The position numbers and the translations under genes were made by a program. A stretch of DNA of 64,000 bases from the NCBI GenBank assembly GCA_039933105.1, contig JBDTOT010000001.1:131271-195270 (forward strand). Direction: 5' to 3'. The DNA is from FEN-1219 sp039933105. Lineage in GTDB: Bacteria > Pseudomonadota > Gammaproteobacteria > Steroidobacterales > Rariloculaceae. The notes under the pieces were generated by a model. It saw only the letters and a program-made list of their open reading frames with translations, did no database searches and was not told the DNA's origin. Of the stretch, positions 25,808-33,004 are shown piece after piece. Position 1 is the stretch's first letter. The number at the start of each line of letters is the position of its first letter.

Positions 25808-27147
25808 CCGCCGCCGGCCAACGTGAGCCCATCGACGAGCACTGAGCCGCACCGGATCGTGCCGCGAGTGTCGATATCGGACCCCACGGCCTGGATTTGC
25901 TTGAACAAGTCGGCGAGATTGCCGGCAATCGTGACCTCGTTGACGGGATGGACGATCGCGCCACGCTCAACCCAGAACCCCGCTGCGCCGCGCGAGTAGT
26001 CGCCGGTCACGGTGTTCACTCCCTGACCGAGCAGCTCGCCAACGACGAACGCCTGATCGGAGGCGGCAATTAGCTCCGCAAGCGAACCCGCCGTCGGCTT
26101 CACGAGCAGATTGTGCACACCGCCCGCATTCGCGGTCGTCTGCAACCCGAGCCTGCGAGCCGAGTAGCTCGACAGCACGTAGCCTTGCAGCACACCACCG
26201 GCCACGAGCCGGCGCTGTCGAGTAGTCACGCCCTCACCGTCGAACGGCGCGCTCCCAAGCCCCCGCAGAATCCACGGATCCTCGTCGATGTCGATGAACT
26301 TCGGCAACACCTGTTGACCAACGGCGTCGAGCAAAAACGACGCGCGCCGATACTGCGCCGTGCCGCGAATCGCGGCGACCAAGTGCCCGAACAAGCCCTT
26401 CGCGAGCTCCGCCGGATAGAGCACCGGCACCTTACGAGTCGACAACGACCGCGCGTCGAGTCGCTGCACTGCGCGTCGCGCCGCTTGCTCTCCGACATGC
26501 TCCGGAGCTTCGAGATCCTCCGTGCGGCGGCTCACGGTGTACCAGTAGTCGCGCTCCAGGGAACTCTCGGACTTTGCGACGACGCTGCAGCTCGTGGAAT
26601 ACGAGCTCGTCGGATAACCGCCGACGAACCCGTGCGAGTTCGCATATACGCGGTGGCCAACGCCGCCCGACACCGACGCGCCTTCCGAATTCGCGATCCG
26701 CGCGTCGAAGCCGCGCGCCGCGTTCTCCGCGCGCAACGCGATCGCGGTTGCTTGCTCCACATCGAGGTCCGATGGGAAGTACAAATCGAGATCGCGCGGC
26801 GCTTGCGCCATCAGCGCCGCATCCGCGAGGCCCGCGTATTCGTCGGCCGCCGTGAAGCTACCGATGCTGAGGGCTTTGCGAACGGTGTCCTCGACCCCGC
26901 TCGCCGAAAAATCCGTGGTGCTCGCGCTGCCCTTGCGCGTGCCGCTATACACGGTCACGGCGAGCCCGCGGTCGCGTTGGCGTTCGACCGCTTCCACCTC
27001 GCCCATGCGCACGGTGACGGACAAACCCTCTTCGTAGCTGACCCCGGCTTCTGCCTGATCGGCACCGTGACGACGCGCGATCTCCACCGCCTGTGCGGCG
27101 ACCGCTCCGAGTGTTTTCGCAACCGCGTTTGAGTCCATGCGGGTCAT
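25804..27147 (-). CDS. pmbA: TldE/PmbA metalloprotease subunit
   Basis: PmbA (TldE) pairs with TldD to form a zinc-dependent protease that degrades unfolded peptides and matures some modified peptides. Starting at ATG 27147 gives 447 residues (27138 would give 444). Features are GADQAEAGVSYEEGLSVTVR, VSGGVGHRVYANSHGF, GTAQYRRASFLLDAVGQQVL and GDYSRGAAGFWVERG. As expected for the E subunit there is no HExxH. Its partner tldD is encoded 3.5 kb downstream, on the same strand, with purE, purK and the ATPase gene in between. Confidence 0.95.
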   Translation of the reverse strand: MTRMDSNAVAKTLGAVAAQAVEIARRHGADQAEAGVSYEEGLSVTVRMGEVEAVERQRDRGLAVTVYSGTRKGSASTTDFSASGVEDTVRKALSIGSFTAADEYAGLADAALMAQAPRDLDLYFPSDLDVEQATAIALRAENAARGFDARIANSEGASVSGGVGHRVYANSHGFVGGYPTSSYSTSCSVVAKSESSLERDYWYTVSRRTEDLEAPEHVGEQAARRAVQRLDARSLSTRKVPVLYPAELAKGLFGHLVAAIRGTAQYRRASFLLDAVGQQVLPKFIDIDEDPWILRGLGSAPFDGEGVTTRQRRLVAGGVLQGYVLSSYSARRLGLQTTANAGGVHNLLVKPTAGSLAELIAASDQAFVVGELLGQGVNTVTGDYSRGAAGFWVERGAIVHPVNEVTIAGNLADLFKQIQAVGSDIDTRGTIRCGSVLVDGLTLAGGG

Positions 27148-27158
27148 TCTAACTGCTG

Positions 27159-27164
27159 TACAAT
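27159..27164 (+). promoter_or_regulatory. -10 element directly before the purE start
   Basis: TACAAT ends six bases before the purE ATG, so the expected transcript start coincides with the codon. No convincing -35 is visible at 16-18 bases. A leaderless message is inferred. Confidence 0.5.
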
Positions 27165-27170
27165 GCCCCG

Positions 27171-27665
27171 ATGAAACCATTAGTCGGCGTCATCATGGGG
27201 TCCAAGTCGGACTGGGCGACGATGACGCACGCTGCGGAGACGCTGACCGAGCTCGGTATCCCCTTCGAGACCCGCGTCGTATCGGCTCACCGCACTCCCG
27301 ATCTCCTGTTCGAGTACGCCGGGAGCGCCGTGCAGCGTGGACTCGAAGTCCTGATCGCCGGGGCCGGCGGTGCCGCGCATCTGCCCGGCATGACCGCCGC
27401 GAAGACGCGCTTGCCAGTGATCGGCGTGCCCGTGAAGTCGCGCTCGTTGTCGGGCATGGACTCGCTACTGTCGATCGTGCAAATGCCGCGCGGCATTCCC
27501 GTCGCGACGGTGGCCATCGGCAAGTCGGGTGCGGCAAACGCCGCGTTGCTCGCAGCCGCCATCCTCGCCACGAAGTATCCCGACATTGCGCGCACGCTCG
27601 ATCAGTATCGGGCCACGCAGACGCGGCAGGTGCTCGAGCATCCCGACCCGCGCGACGCGTCGTAG
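27171..27665 (+). CDS. purE: N5-carboxyaminoimidazole ribonucleotide mutase
   Basis: PurE (class I) converts N5-CAIR to CAIR. The 164-residue protein has the classical GVIMGSKSDWATM loop, VVSAHRTPD with the catalytic His, and IAGAGGAAHLPGMTAAKT. It is followed 30 bases later by purK; the pair is the usual two-step route in bacteria. The ATG at 27171 has no Shine-Dalgarno space because the -10 box ends six bases before it. Confidence 0.97.
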   Translation: MKPLVGVIMGSKSDWATMTHAAETLTELGIPFETRVVSAHRTPDLLFEYAGSAVQRGLEVLIAGAGGAAHLPGMTAAKTRLPVIGVPVKSRSLSGMDSLLSIVQMPRGIPVATVAIGKSGAANAALLAAAILATKYPDIARTLDQYRATQTRQVLEHPDPRDAS

Positions 27666-27695
27666 AATCCCGGCAGCCGATCGCTACTCCCGCGC

Positions 27696-28805
27696 ATGGG
27701 TAGACCCAAAGTAGGCATCGTCGGCGCCGGCCAACTCGGCCGCATGCTCGCACTCGCAGGCTATCCACTCGGTATCGACTGTACTGTGCTCGATCGCACG
27801 GCGGACGCCCCCGGCGCGCAGGTCGCGGCATCGCTGCAAGGCGCATTCGACGATCCAGCAGCACTCGAGAAGCTTGCCGCAGCAGTCGACGTGGTGACGC
27901 TCGAGATCGAGAACGTCGCGGTCGCTCCGCTCGAGGCGCTTCAAGAACACATCGATGTGTTTCCGCCGCCGCACGCGGTAGCGGCCGCGCAAGACCGGCT
28001 CGCGGAGAAGACGCTGTTCCGCTCTCTCGGCATTCCGACCGCTGAGTTCGTGCCCGTAGCCTCGGAAGCCGACGCCGCTGATGCTACTCGTCTCGGCTGG
28101 CCCGTCGTGCTCAAAACGCGCCGCATGGGTTACGACGGCCGCGGCCAACGCGTCGTGCACTCGCAGCAGGAGTTGGTCGCCGCGTGGCGCGATCTCGGCC
28201 GGGTACCGTCGATCGCCGAGGCCCGGGTCAAGTTCGAGCGCGAGGTGTCGTTGATCGGCGTGCAGGGTGCGGGCTCTGAACGCGCGTTCTATCCGCTCGC
28301 CGAGAACGTGCATCACAACGGCATTCTGGCGACGACGGTCGCACCCTATTCGGACGCCGAATTGCAGCGCCAAGCGGAAGCCTGGCTCACCGCGATCATG
28401 GAGAAACTAAACTACCGTGGCGTGCTGACGGTCGAGTTCTTCCACACGTCGCGTGGGTTGGTCGCGAACGAGATGGCGCCGCGCGTCCACAACTCGGGGC
28501 ATTGGACGATCGAAGGTGCCGAGACAAGTCAATTCGAAAATCACCTGCGTGCCGTGCTGGGCTGGCCGCTCGGCGACACTCGCCCGCGCGGACACGCGGC
28601 GATGCTGAATCTTATCGGCGCGCTGCCGTCACGCGACGCGGTGCTAGCAGTCCCCGGGGCGCATCTGCACGCTTATGGAAAGGACTCGCGCCCGGGCAGA
28701 AAGGTGGGTCACTGCACGCTCGTTGACGCCGACCGATCACACCTTCTTCAGCGCCTCGCTGCCCTGCGGACGCTGGTCGAGGAAACGGTGATTCCTACCT
28801 CGTAA
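27696..28805 (+). CDS. purK: N5-carboxyaminoimidazole ribonucleotide synthase
   Basis: PurK uses ATP and bicarbonate to carboxylate AIR at N5. The 369-residue ATP-grasp protein shows the N-terminal VGIVGAGQLGRMLALAGYPLG, the ATP-grasp elements VVLKTRRMGYDGRGQ, the metal-binding EFFHTSRGLVANEMAPRVHN and a C-terminal GKDSRPGRKVGHCT. It is the second gene of the purE-purK operon. Confidence 0.97.
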   Translation: MGRPKVGIVGAGQLGRMLALAGYPLGIDCTVLDRTADAPGAQVAASLQGAFDDPAALEKLAAAVDVVTLEIENVAVAPLEALQEHIDVFPPPHAVAAAQDRLAEKTLFRSLGIPTAEFVPVASEADAADATRLGWPVVLKTRRMGYDGRGQRVVHSQQELVAAWRDLGRVPSIAEARVKFEREVSLIGVQGAGSERAFYPLAENVHHNGILATTVAPYSDAELQRQAEAWLTAIMEKLNYRGVLTVEFFHTSRGLVANEMAPRVHNSGHWTIEGAETSQFENHLRAVLGWPLGDTRPRGHAAMLNLIGALPSRDAVLAVPGAHLHAYGKDSRPGRKVGHCTLVDADRSHLLQRLAALRTLVEETVIPTS

Positions 28806-28864
28806 CGCTTGGGGCTTTCGGTTAGGCTTCGGAACTTCATATTACCGAGGCGATCTCGACGGGG

Positions 28865-30157
28865 ATGTACTGCGAGCTCTTCCAACTCAAGGAACCGCCG
28901 TTTCGGCTCACGCCGGATCCCCAATTCCTATTCGCCAGTAAGCAGCATGCGCGCGCCAAAGCGTACATGGAGTCGACGATTTGGCTCGCCGATGGTTTCG
29001 TCGTCATCACGGGCGAAATCGGTTCGGGCAAGACCACGCTGATCGAAAGCTTTCTCGCCGAGTTGCCCGCAGACATCGTGCTCGCCCAGATCAACCAGAC
29101 GCAGCTCACGCCGGTCGAGTTTCTCCAAGCGCTGCTCGTCGAGTTCGGCTTCAAGCCGTTCCGCAAGGCGAAAGTCGAGATGCTCGCGATGCTGAAAGAC
29201 TTCATGGTTGAGCAGTACGCGGCAGGCAAAAAGATCCTGCTCGTGATCGACGAAGCGCAGAACCTGTCGCGCCAAGTGCTCGAGGAAGTGCGCATGCTGT
29301 CGGGCCTCGAGACGAAAAAGGAAAAACTCCTCCGCATCATCATTGCGGGTCAGCCCGAGCTGTCGCGCAAGCTCGACTCGCCACGGCTGCAACAACTTAC
29401 GCAGCGCGTGCGATTGCGCTTTCACTTGAGCGCACTTTCAAAGCGTGAAACCCATGAATACATTGCGCATCGCCTGAAGATTGCCGGGGCAGAAGGTCGC
29501 ACGATCTTCGATTCCGCCGCGTGCGATACCGTGTTTCGTTTCACGGGCGGCGTGCCCCGTTTAGTCAACATACTGTGCGACACGGCGATGCTGTGCGCGT
29601 TCGCCGAGGAACGAATGTCGGTAGACGAGCCGCTGATTCGGGCGGCCGTCGACGAGCTCCAGTGGGTGGAATACTCGGAGCGCGTCCGCGGCCACGACCA
29701 GAATCCGAGCACCACGGGCCAATTCTCGACACCCGGCACGACGCTCGCGAAGGTCGAGGTGCTGCTGCACGACCAACTCGTCGGTGAGTTCAAGCTGCCG
29801 TTAGGGCGTGCGGTCATCGGCCGTACACCCGACAACGACTTGCAGATCCGGAGCAAATTTGTCTCGCGACATCACGCGCAAATCGTCTCGGAGCGCACGC
29901 ACTCGTTCGTCGAGGATCTGAACAGTACGAACGGCGTGTTCATCCGTTCAGAGCGCGTCAAGCATCATCCGCTCGCGGATGGCGACATCATCCAGCTCGG
30001 TGAGCACAAGCTGCTGTATCGCGACCAACGCGCGATGCCGAATCCACATCCGCAACGGAAGGCCGTGGAGCCCGACGAAGAATCCGGCGACGACGCGGAA
30101 CTCAGCGAACAACCAGCAAACGAAGGCGAAACGCGAGAAGAGGAAACGCCGAGCTAG
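28865..30157 (+). CDS. ExeA/GspA-like AAA ATPase fused to an FHA domain
   Basis: The 430-residue protein begins MYCELFQLKEPPFRLTPDPQ, the standard ExeA-type AAA opening. Walker A is GEIGSGKTT at residues 50-58 and Walker B ILLVIDEAQ near 124-132. An FHA domain at about 300-385 has the phosphothreonine-binding elements GRTPDNDLQI, SRHHAQ and DLNSTNGVFI. The tail is acidic and low-complexity. Neither a GspB partner nor other type II secretion genes lie nearby, so the role is unknown; ATP-driven assembly regulated by phosphopeptide binding is inferred. It follows purK by 59 bases. Confidence 0.86.
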   Translation: MYCELFQLKEPPFRLTPDPQFLFASKQHARAKAYMESTIWLADGFVVITGEIGSGKTTLIESFLAELPADIVLAQINQTQLTPVEFLQALLVEFGFKPFRKAKVEMLAMLKDFMVEQYAAGKKILLVIDEAQNLSRQVLEEVRMLSGLETKKEKLLRIIIAGQPELSRKLDSPRLQQLTQRVRLRFHLSALSKRETHEYIAHRLKIAGAEGRTIFDSAACDTVFRFTGGVPRLVNILCDTAMLCAFAEERMSVDEPLIRAAVDELQWVEYSERVRGHDQNPSTTGQFSTPGTTLAKVEVLLHDQLVGEFKLPLGRAVIGRTPDNDLQIRSKFVSRHHAQIVSERTHSFVEDLNSTNGVFIRSERVKHHPLADGDIIQLGEHKLLYRDQRAMPNPHPQRKAVEPDEESGDDAELSEQPANEGETREEETPS

Positions 30158-30351
30158 CGATCGCTGCCGGCACGGTGGTCACGGCGCTTGATCCACACGT
30201 AGGCGCCTGCGATCAGGCCGCCAATACCCACCACTGTGCAGATCGTGGGCCAGTACCAGTAGTTGACGTAGAGCCGAGCCACCAACGCGATCAAACCGAC
30301 CGCTAGGTAATAGAACGGCAGAGCCTCATAGAGAGGTTTCGACAACCACAT
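30154..30351 (-). CDS. small two-helix membrane protein
   Basis: The 65-residue protein starts at ATG 30351 (MWLSKPLYEALPFYYLAVG) with two hydrophobic segments (about residues 13-28 and 36-53) and ends with a basic tail (WIKRRDHR). I do not recognise its family. It is 11 bases downstream of another small gene and converges with the ExeA-FHA gene with a 4-base stop overlap. Hydrophobic patterning and the tight layout support coding status. Confidence 0.6.
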   Translation of the reverse strand: MWLSKPLYEALPFYYLAVGLIALVARLYVNYWYWPTICTVVGIGGLIAGAYVWIKRRDHRAGSDR

Positions 30352-30362
30352 GCACGGGTAGT

Positions 30363-30542
30363 CTACGCCGACTTGCCGGCGCCGCCAGACACCCTGCGCA
30401 GCAGCCAGCTCAAAACGGAATCCCGTAGCCCTTCGACATGCAGATCGACACCGCCCCGAGCCTCGCGAGCCAAACGCTCTTCCGTGGGATCGAGCAGCGG
30501 CTTCTTGAAGTCGGCGTCGGTCATCGTGGTGTCGAAGTTCAT
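30363..30542 (-). CDS. small hypothetical protein downstream of tldD
   Basis: ATG 30542 gives a 59-residue protein, MNFDTTMTDADFKKPLLDPT at its start, with an amphipathic helix in the second half (VEGLRDSVLSWLLRRV) and a Gly-rich end. A longer frame exists upstream but begins in Arg-rich, non-coding-looking sequence. No family is recognised. It lies between tldD (165 bases away) and the two-helix protein, and may be co-transcribed with the latter. Confidence 0.45.
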   Translation of the reverse strand: MNFDTTMTDADFKKPLLDPTEERLAREARGGVDLHVEGLRDSVLSWLLRRVSGGAGKSA

Positions 30543-30707
30543 GGCCTTGGCACTCGCGTTGGATGATTCGCAACAGCCTAACGGTTCGCGACGCCGAGCG
30601 CGGTGAACCCATTCACGACGATGGTTTGACTTAACCGGCCGCCCTAGATTTTTCGCGTCTCCCTTGTGCGACAGAAGAAAATATCGCACCGAAAGCGCGT
30701 CTGCGGG

Positions 30708-32183
30708 CTATTGGGTTTGCGTGCCGCCGACGGTCATGGAGTCGACGCGGATCGTCGGCTGACCCACGCCGACGGGCACCGATTGGCCTTCCTTGCCGCA
30801 CGTGCCGACGCCGCCGTCGAGCGTTAGGTCGTTACCGACCATCGACACACGCATCAACACCTCGGGTCCGCTGCCGATCAGCATTGCGCCTTTGACAGGC
30901 ACGGTCTTCTTGCCGTTCTCGATGAGATACGCCTCGCTCGCCGAGAACACGAACTTGCCGGACGTGATGTCGACCTGGCCGCCGCCGAAGTTCGGCGCGT
31001 ATAAGCCTCGCTCCACCGACGCGATGATCTCTTCCGGATCGTATTTGCCCGGCAGCATGTAGGTGTTCGTCATGCGCGGCATGGGCGTGTGCGCGAACGA
31101 CTCACGCCGGCCGTTGCCGGTGGAGCGCGTATCCATGAGGCGCGCGTTGAGCTTGTCGAACATGTAGCCCTTCAGCACACCGTTCTCGATCAACGTATTG
31201 CACTGCGTGGGCGTTCCCTCGTCGTCGACGTTCAACGAGCCGCGCCTACCGGCCAAGGTACCGTCGTCGACGACCGTGCACTGTTCATTGGCCACGCGTT
31301 CGCCGATGCGGCCGGTGAACGCCGACGTACCCTTACGGTTGAAGTCGCCCTCGAGGCCGTGTCCTATGGCTTCGTGCAGCAGAATACCCGGCCAGCCCGC
31401 GCTTAGCACAACGGGCATGTTGCCGGCCGGGGACGGCACCGCAACCATGTTCACGCCGGCAAGGCGCACGGCTTCGGCCGCAATCTCGAGCGGGCGCCCG
31501 TTGCCAGTCACCACGCTGAAATCGCCGCGGCCGCCACCGCCCGCGTAACCCTGCTCGCGGCGGCCGTCCTTTTCCATGATGACCGAGACGTTCATGCGCA
31601 CGAGCGGTCGCACGTCCGCGGCGAGCGTGCCGTCCGACGCTTGCAGTAGCACGATCTCGTAGACACCCGCGAGGCTCGCCATGACCTGGATGACACGACT
31701 GTCCATGGCGCGCGTGCGCCGGTCGATATCCGCCAGCAGCTGCGCCTTGTCACTATCGCTCATGCTGCCGAGCGGATCGATGGCCGAGTATAGCGGCCTG
31801 TAGCTCACGGGCCGCGCGACCTTGATCTTGCCACTGCCTTGCGCGCGCGCGATGCCGCGTGCCGCAGCTACGGCGTCCTGCAACGATTCCTCATCGAGCT
31901 GATCGGAATACGCGAAGCCGGTGCGCTCGCCCGTGACAGCACGCACGCCGACACCCTGATCGATGCTGTAGGCACCTTCTTTGACGATGCCGTCCTCGAC
32001 GGTCCATGTCTCATAGCGCGTGAGCTGCAGATAAAGATCGGCGTAGTCGAGCTGGCGCGACATCGCCGCACCGAGTGCACGATCGAGCGCCGCGAGACTT
32101 AGCCCATTCGCCGTAAGCAGATGCTCGCGCGCCGCGGCTAGCGAGTCGACGGTGCCAAAGTCGGACTGTTGCGGTTCCAACAT
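30708..32183 (-). CDS. tldD: TldD metalloprotease catalytic subunit
   Basis: TldD is the zinc-bearing subunit of the TldD/TldE protease. The ATG at 32183 gives 491 residues. The catalytic HEAIGH lies in the region GILLHEAIGHGLEGDFNRKG (around residue 260). Other family elements are LVRMNVSVIMEKDGRRE, GRRGSLNVDDEGTP, ESFAHTPMPRMTNTYMLPG and the C-terminal DGGVGTCGKEGQSVPVG. Its partner pmbA is in the same window. It follows the nitrilase gene by 11 bases. Confidence 0.97.
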   Translation of the reverse strand: MLEPQQSDFGTVDSLAAAREHLLTANGLSLAALDRALGAAMSRQLDYADLYLQLTRYETWTVEDGIVKEGAYSIDQGVGVRAVTGERTGFAYSDQLDEESLQDAVAAARGIARAQGSGKIKVARPVSYRPLYSAIDPLGSMSDSDKAQLLADIDRRTRAMDSRVIQVMASLAGVYEIVLLQASDGTLAADVRPLVRMNVSVIMEKDGRREQGYAGGGGRGDFSVVTGNGRPLEIAAEAVRLAGVNMVAVPSPAGNMPVVLSAGWPGILLHEAIGHGLEGDFNRKGTSAFTGRIGERVANEQCTVVDDGTLAGRRGSLNVDDEGTPTQCNTLIENGVLKGYMFDKLNARLMDTRSTGNGRRESFAHTPMPRMTNTYMLPGKYDPEEIIASVERGLYAPNFGGGQVDITSGKFVFSASEAYLIENGKKTVPVKGAMLIGSGPEVLMRVSMVGNDLTLDGGVGTCGKEGQSVPVGVGQPTIRVDSMTVGGTQTQ

Positions 32184-32194
32184 CGAGAGTTCTC

Positions 32195-33004
32195 CTAAAG
32201 CTCGCGACGGTGTTGAACCGTCGGGAAGCGTTGCCGCAGTTCTGCCAGTCGCGTCATATCGAGGTCGACGCACACGATGCCCGTACCGTCACGCAATTCG
32301 CCCAAAACCTCGCCCCATGGTCCGATGATCATCGAATGCCCGTAGGTCTTGCGGCCACCTGCGTGCTCGCCCCACTGGCCGGCCGCCACGACGTACGCGA
32401 GCGACTCGATAGCACGCGCCTGCAACAGCGGTAGCCAGTGCACCTGACCCGTCGGCACAGTGAACGCGGCAGGTACCACGAGCACGTCCGCGCCAAGCAC
32501 GCTCAAGCGATGGAATAGCGCTGGGAAGCGAATGTCGTAGCAGACCGTCTGCCCAATGCGACCGATCGGCGTCTTCGTAGCGACGACGCGCGTGCCTGCC
32601 AGCGTCGTGTCCGACTCGCGGTAGCGCTCCGTCGCGCGCCCCGGCACGTCGACGTCGAACAGATGAATCTTGTCGTAGTGCGCCGCGATCTGCCCGGTCG
32701 GTCCAATCAACAGTGAGCGCGACGACGCGCGCTGCCCGCCGTCGCGAATCGGAATAGTGCCCCCAACGAGCCAGATGCCGTGCCGCTTGGCCGTAGCCGA
32801 AAGAAATTGCTGCGCTGGGCCGTCACCGAACACTTCGATGGCGGCGACTCGATCCGCGTCGGTGGCGCCGAGGAAGGAGAAATTTTCCGGCAGCACGACG
32901 AGCTCCGCGCCGCGCGCGATTGCGTCCTCGACGAGCTGGCCGGCCGCTGCAAGATTCGCGTGCACGTCGCGCGTGCTCGTCATCTGGATGGCGGCGGCTT
33001 TCAT
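32195..33004 (-). CDS. carbon-nitrogen hydrolase (nitrilase superfamily)
   Basis: The 269-residue protein begins MKAAAIQMTSTRDVHANLAA at ATG 33004, which overlaps the yhdP stop (ATGA). The catalytic triad is visible: Glu40 in LVVLPENFSF, Lys in YDKIHLFDVDVPG and Cys in TVCYDIRFPALF. Similarity to the Nit1/omega-amidase branch suggests deamination of small dicarboxylic amides (for example deaminated glutathione), but the substrate is an inference. The yhdP-nit-tldD order is common in gammaproteobacteria. Confidence 0.92.
   Translation of the reverse strand: MKAAAIQMTSTRDVHANLAAAGQLVEDAIARGAELVVLPENFSFLGATDADRVAAIEVFGDGPAQQFLSATAKRHGIWLVGGTIPIRDGGQRASSRSLLIGPTGQIAAHYDKIHLFDVDVPGRATERYRESDTTLAGTRVVATKTPIGRIGQTVCYDIRFPALFHRLSVLGADVLVVPAAFTVPTGQVHWLPLLQARAIESLAYVVAAGQWGEHAGGRKTYGHSMIIGPWGEVLGELRDGTGIVCVDLDMTRLAELRQRFPTVQHRREL

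Noticed and set aside
21905..30637. Shared 13-mer GTTAAGTCAAACC upstream of crp and beside the small genes at 30.6 kb
   Set aside because: In 64 kb many random 13-mers are expected to recur on either strand, so this alone is not evidence of a common regulator.
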